DNA of 8,501 nt from JBBDIM01 sp040880405 (GTDB lineage: Bacteria > Planctomycetota > Planctomycetia > Pirellulales > Pirellulaceae): contig JBBDIM010000013.1 of the NCBI GenBank assembly GCA_040880405.1, positions 1 through 8,501 on the forward strand, read 5' to 3'. How positions within the stretch are numbered: position 1 is the stretch's first letter; each line of letters starts with the position of its first letter. Made by a program: the position numbers and the translations under genes. The notes beneath the pieces were generated by a model. It saw nothing but the letters and a program-made list of their open reading frames with translations. It ran no database searches and was not told the DNA's origin. This document shows positions 5,502 to 8,501 of this stretch, piece after piece.

Positions 5502-6731
5502 ATGCTATCTCTTGACGCCCAAGCCCTCCCCGGTTTGTGCCGGGCCGGATTCGCCGCGGTCGCGGTCCTCGTCTTACTATCTGCTACTCCGGTGGAGGCT
5601 CAGCCGCTTCCTAGTACCCCTCGATTGCCTCAGAGCGAGCGCGAGCCACCGGCCCAACTCGAACGCCCCCTGCAAGCCAGTCCGCGGCCCAATATCTTCC
5701 TGATCGATGATACCCACGCCGGTCGGCCTCAAGGCGAAATGGGGCTCACCCCGGATGAAGAGCGGAACATCTACGTCTACGAGCAGGGCAACCGGTCCGC
5801 CGTGCATATCACCACCCGAAGTGTCCAGGTCGACGACCTGTTTATGGCGGAGACCCCTTCGGCCGGCTCCGGTTCCGGTTCGGTGCTCGATCAGGAGGGG
5901 CATGTCCTGACGAACTACCATGTGATTGAAGGGGCCCGGGACGTCCGCGTCACCTTTCACGATGGCGAGGGGTATCCGGCCCAATTGGTAGGGCAAGACC
6001 CGGTCAACGACATCGCGGTGCTCAAGGTCGAGGCTCCCCGAGACCTCCTGCAACCGGTGACCTTGGGTGATTCCAGCCAATTAAAGGTCGGGCAAAAGGT
6101 GTACGCGATCGGCAATCCGTTCGGCCTTGAGCGGACCATGACCACCGGGATCGTCTCGAGCTTGAACCGGGTGCTCCCCTCGCGGACCGGACGCACAATG
6201 AAGTCGATCATCCAAATCGATGCGGCCCTGAACCGGGGGAATTCCGGCGGGCCGCTGTTCGATAGCCAGGCTCGGCTGATCGGGATGAACACGGCGATTG
6301 CCTCTAGAACCGGTGAGAACACCGGCGTAGGGTTCGCCATTCCGGTTGCGACCATCAACCGCGTGGTCCCGCAGCTCATCGAGAACGGCCGAGTGCTTCG
6401 GCCCGATATCGGGATTACGCGGGTCTACCAGACCGATGAGGGGCTGATGATCGCCACGGTCGCCCGAGGCGGCCCGGCCGAACAGGCGGGGCTGCAAGGG
6501 TTTCGTCTGGTCCGCGAACAGGTCCGGCGGGGCCCTTTCCTGTTTGAAGAGACACGCGTCGACCGAAGCGAAGCGGATATGATCGTGGCGATCGACGGAA
6601 AACCGGTCCGCACGGCGGACGATCTGCTGACGCTCGTGGAAGCCAAGAACCCAGGCGAAGAAGTCGAGGTGACCGTCGAGCGCAACGAAGAGCGGGGCAA
6701 AGTGACGGTGGTACTGGCCGAAGGGGATTAG
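5502..6731 (+). CDS. Exported HtrA/DegP-type trypsin-like serine protease with one PDZ domain
   Basis: The product is 409 aa from ATG 5502, chosen for AGGAG at 5489-5493 (8-nt gap) and because it gives a normal signal peptide: Arg14, a hydrophobic core at about 15-29 and a V-E-A cleavage site before Gln34. A Pro-rich linker follows (about 35-63). The S1C protease domain (about 100-295) has the full triad: His140 in TNYHV, Asp170 in NDIAVL and Ser248 in GNSGGPL, so it should be active. One PDZ domain follows (about 303-406), carrying an insertion of about 25 residues (334-358) between PAEQAGLQG and DMIVAIDGK. There is no second PDZ. Members degrade or refold damaged envelope proteins. It stands alone; the next gene has its own promoter. 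The exact HtrA subtype cannot be set from sequence alone. Confidence 0.93.
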   Translation: MLSLDAQALPGLCRAGFAAVAVLVLLSATPVEAQPLPSTPRLPQSEREPPAQLERPLQASPRPNIFLIDDTHAGRPQGEMGLTPDEERNIYVYEQGNRSAVHITTRSVQVDDLFMAETPSAGSGSGSVLDQEGHVLTNYHVIEGARDVRVTFHDGEGYPAQLVGQDPVNDIAVLKVEAPRDLLQPVTLGDSSQLKVGQKVYAIGNPFGLERTMTTGIVSSLNRVLPSRTGRTMKSIIQIDAALNRGNSGGPLFDSQARLIGMNTAIASRTGENTGVGFAIPVATINRVVPQLIENGRVLRPDIGITRVYQTDEGLMIATVARGGPAEQAGLQGFRLVREQVRRGPFLFEETRVDRSEADMIVAIDGKPVRTADDLLTLVEAKNPGEEVEVTVERNEERGKVTVVLAEGD

Positions 6732-6771
6732 GGCCAATCTTTCTTTGCTCCCTCATTACGAACCACCGAAA

Positions 6772-6782
6772 TTCGCTATAAT
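6772..6782 (+). promoter_or_regulatory. Candidate promoter (TATAAT) for the aminotransferase gene
   Basis: A perfect TATAAT lies at 6777-6782 in the context TTCGCTATAATG, 45 nt after the protease stop. No good -35 is visible at 16-18 nt spacing. Transcription would begin near 6789, which favours the ATG at 6838 over the one at 6781 that overlaps the box. Confidence 0.5.
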
Positions 6783-6837
6783 GACCCAGTCTTTGTCCAT
6801 CCCCCAGGCGTCCAGTAGGCATTCCCAGACGAAACCA

Positions 6838-7695
6838 ATGGCAGCCAAAGTCTATATCAACGGTAAGTTTTTCGCCCCCGAAGAGGCGTCCGTCAGCGTG
6901 TTCGACCATGGGTTGCTCTACGGCGACGGCGTGTTCGAGGGATTGCGCGTGTATGAGGGGAAGCTGTTCAAGCTGTCGCAGCATTTGCGCCGCTTGTACG
7001 ATTCCGCCAAGGCAATCTGGCTGCAAATCCCGATCACGCAGACCGAAATGGCCGACGCCGTGTACGAAACGGTCAAACAGAGCGGCCTGACCGATGGGTA
7101 TGTGCGGCTGATCGTGACGCGAGGGGCGGGCACCTTGGGTTTGGATCCAAACCGCACGTCCAATCCGCAGGTGATCATCATCGTCGATAAAATCTCGCTT
7201 TACCCCGCCGAGTATTACGAGAACGGGCTGGATATCGTCACGGCCAGCACCATCCGCAACCACCCCGGGGCGCTTTCTCCGCAGATCAAATCGCTCAATT
7301 ATCTGAACAACATCCTCGCGAAAATCGAGTGCCTTAAGGCGGGCTGTCTCGAGGCCTTGATGCTCAACCACAAGGGTGAAGTGGCGGAGTGTACCGCGGA
7401 TAACATCTTCATCGTCCGCGATGGCAAAGTGCTCACCCCACCCTCCGACGCCGGAATTCTAGAAGGGGTAACGCGCGACACGGTGATCGAACTGTGCCAC
7501 GAGGCGGAGATTCCCGTGGCGGAAAAGACCCTCACGCGGCACGACGTCTACGTCGCCGACGAGTGCTTCATGACCGGCACCGCCGCCGAGGTGATCCCGG
7601 TGGTCCGGATCGACAGCCGTCAAATCGGCGACGCGAGGCCGGGGCCAATCACCAAGGAACTGATGAAGCGGTTCCGGGAGATCACGCGGCGGTAA
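6838..7695 (+). CDS. ilvE: Branched-chain amino acid aminotransferase, fold-type IV PLP enzyme
   Basis: The product is 285 aa from ATG 6838, giving MAAKVYINGKFF, the usual N-terminus of short IlvE proteins. Longer readings from 6745 or 6781 add residues unlike the family, and 6781 overlaps a TATAAT box. No strong ribosome binding site is visible. It transfers the amino group between leucine, isoleucine or valine and 2-oxoglutarate, using PLP, in the cytoplasm. Visible signatures are FDHGLLYGDGVFEGLR (22-37), the PLP lysine K151 in QIKSLNYLNN, and E184 in GEVAECTADNIF, the class IV aminotransferase pattern. Length fits the 280-310 aa family range. D-amino acid transaminase or aminodeoxychorismate lyase are related alternatives, but the IRNHPGALSPQIKSLNYLNN region argues for IlvE. 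It converges with the downstream oxidoreductase gene, with only 9 nt between the stops. Confidence 0.88.
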   Translation: MAAKVYINGKFFAPEEASVSVFDHGLLYGDGVFEGLRVYEGKLFKLSQHLRRLYDSAKAIWLQIPITQTEMADAVYETVKQSGLTDGYVRLIVTRGAGTLGLDPNRTSNPQVIIIVDKISLYPAEYYENGLDIVTASTIRNHPGALSPQIKSLNYLNNILAKIECLKAGCLEALMLNHKGEVAECTADNIFIVRDGKVLTPPSDAGILEGVTRDTVIELCHEAEIPVAEKTLTRHDVYVADECFMTGTAAEVIPVVRIDSRQIGDARPGPITKELMKRFREITRR

Positions 7696-7704
7696 AGTGC
7701 GCAC

Positions 7705-8501
<797 letters not shown>

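Noticed and set aside
6415..7371. Minus-strand open frame of 318 codons across the protease end and ilvE
   Set aside because: It is antisense to two strongly supported genes and to the promoter between them; its composition is rich in Arg, Pro and His, as expected of a GC-rich shadow.

Overview
The window looks like chromosomal DNA of a planctomycete, probably of the Pirellula/Blastopirellula/Rhodopirellula group. The main evidence is three genes for DUF1559 proteins, each with a type IV prepilin-like N-terminus and a C-terminal H-X9-DG motif. This family is massively expanded in that phylum. Small lipoproteins with a carboxypeptidase-regulatory-like fold, and a trypsin-like protease with an unusual insertion in its PDZ domain, fit the same assignment. 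The phylum is inferred from family knowledge, not from a marker gene.

Left part (1-2793, plus strand): two tandem DUF1559 paralogues of nearly equal length. The first is cut by the window edge. The second is complete and is followed after 23 nt by a small lipoprotein gene. The two paralogues align without gaps and are mosaic: one block of about 200 nt is nearly identical, while both flanks differ by 12-17 percent, including many silent changes. This suggests gene conversion. A perfect 12-bp hairpin separates the two copies.

Middle (2794-5017): a strong intrinsic terminator lies only 40 nt upstream of a single-domain cupin gene (plus strand). Facing it on the minus strand is a second DUF1559-lipoprotein pair, with its own terminator. 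The locus therefore holds two DUF1559-lipoprotein cassettes in opposite orientation around the cupin gene. The likely picture is secreted or envelope-anchored pseudopilin-like proteins paired with outer-surface lipoproteins; their function is unknown.

Right part (5018-8501): a 484-nt divergent intergenic region, an exported HtrA/DegP-type serine protease with one PDZ domain, a fold-type IV aminotransferase (probable IlvE) with its own TATAAT promoter, and a convergent NADPH:quinone-reductase-like gene cut by the right edge. These look like housekeeping or general envelope-quality-control genes and are not obviously linked to the DUF1559 cassettes.

No CRISPR array, transposase, RNA gene or recognisable defence system is visible. 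The most unusual content is the DUF1559-lipoprotein cassette arrangement, the conversion tract, and the terminator in the presumed cupin leader.
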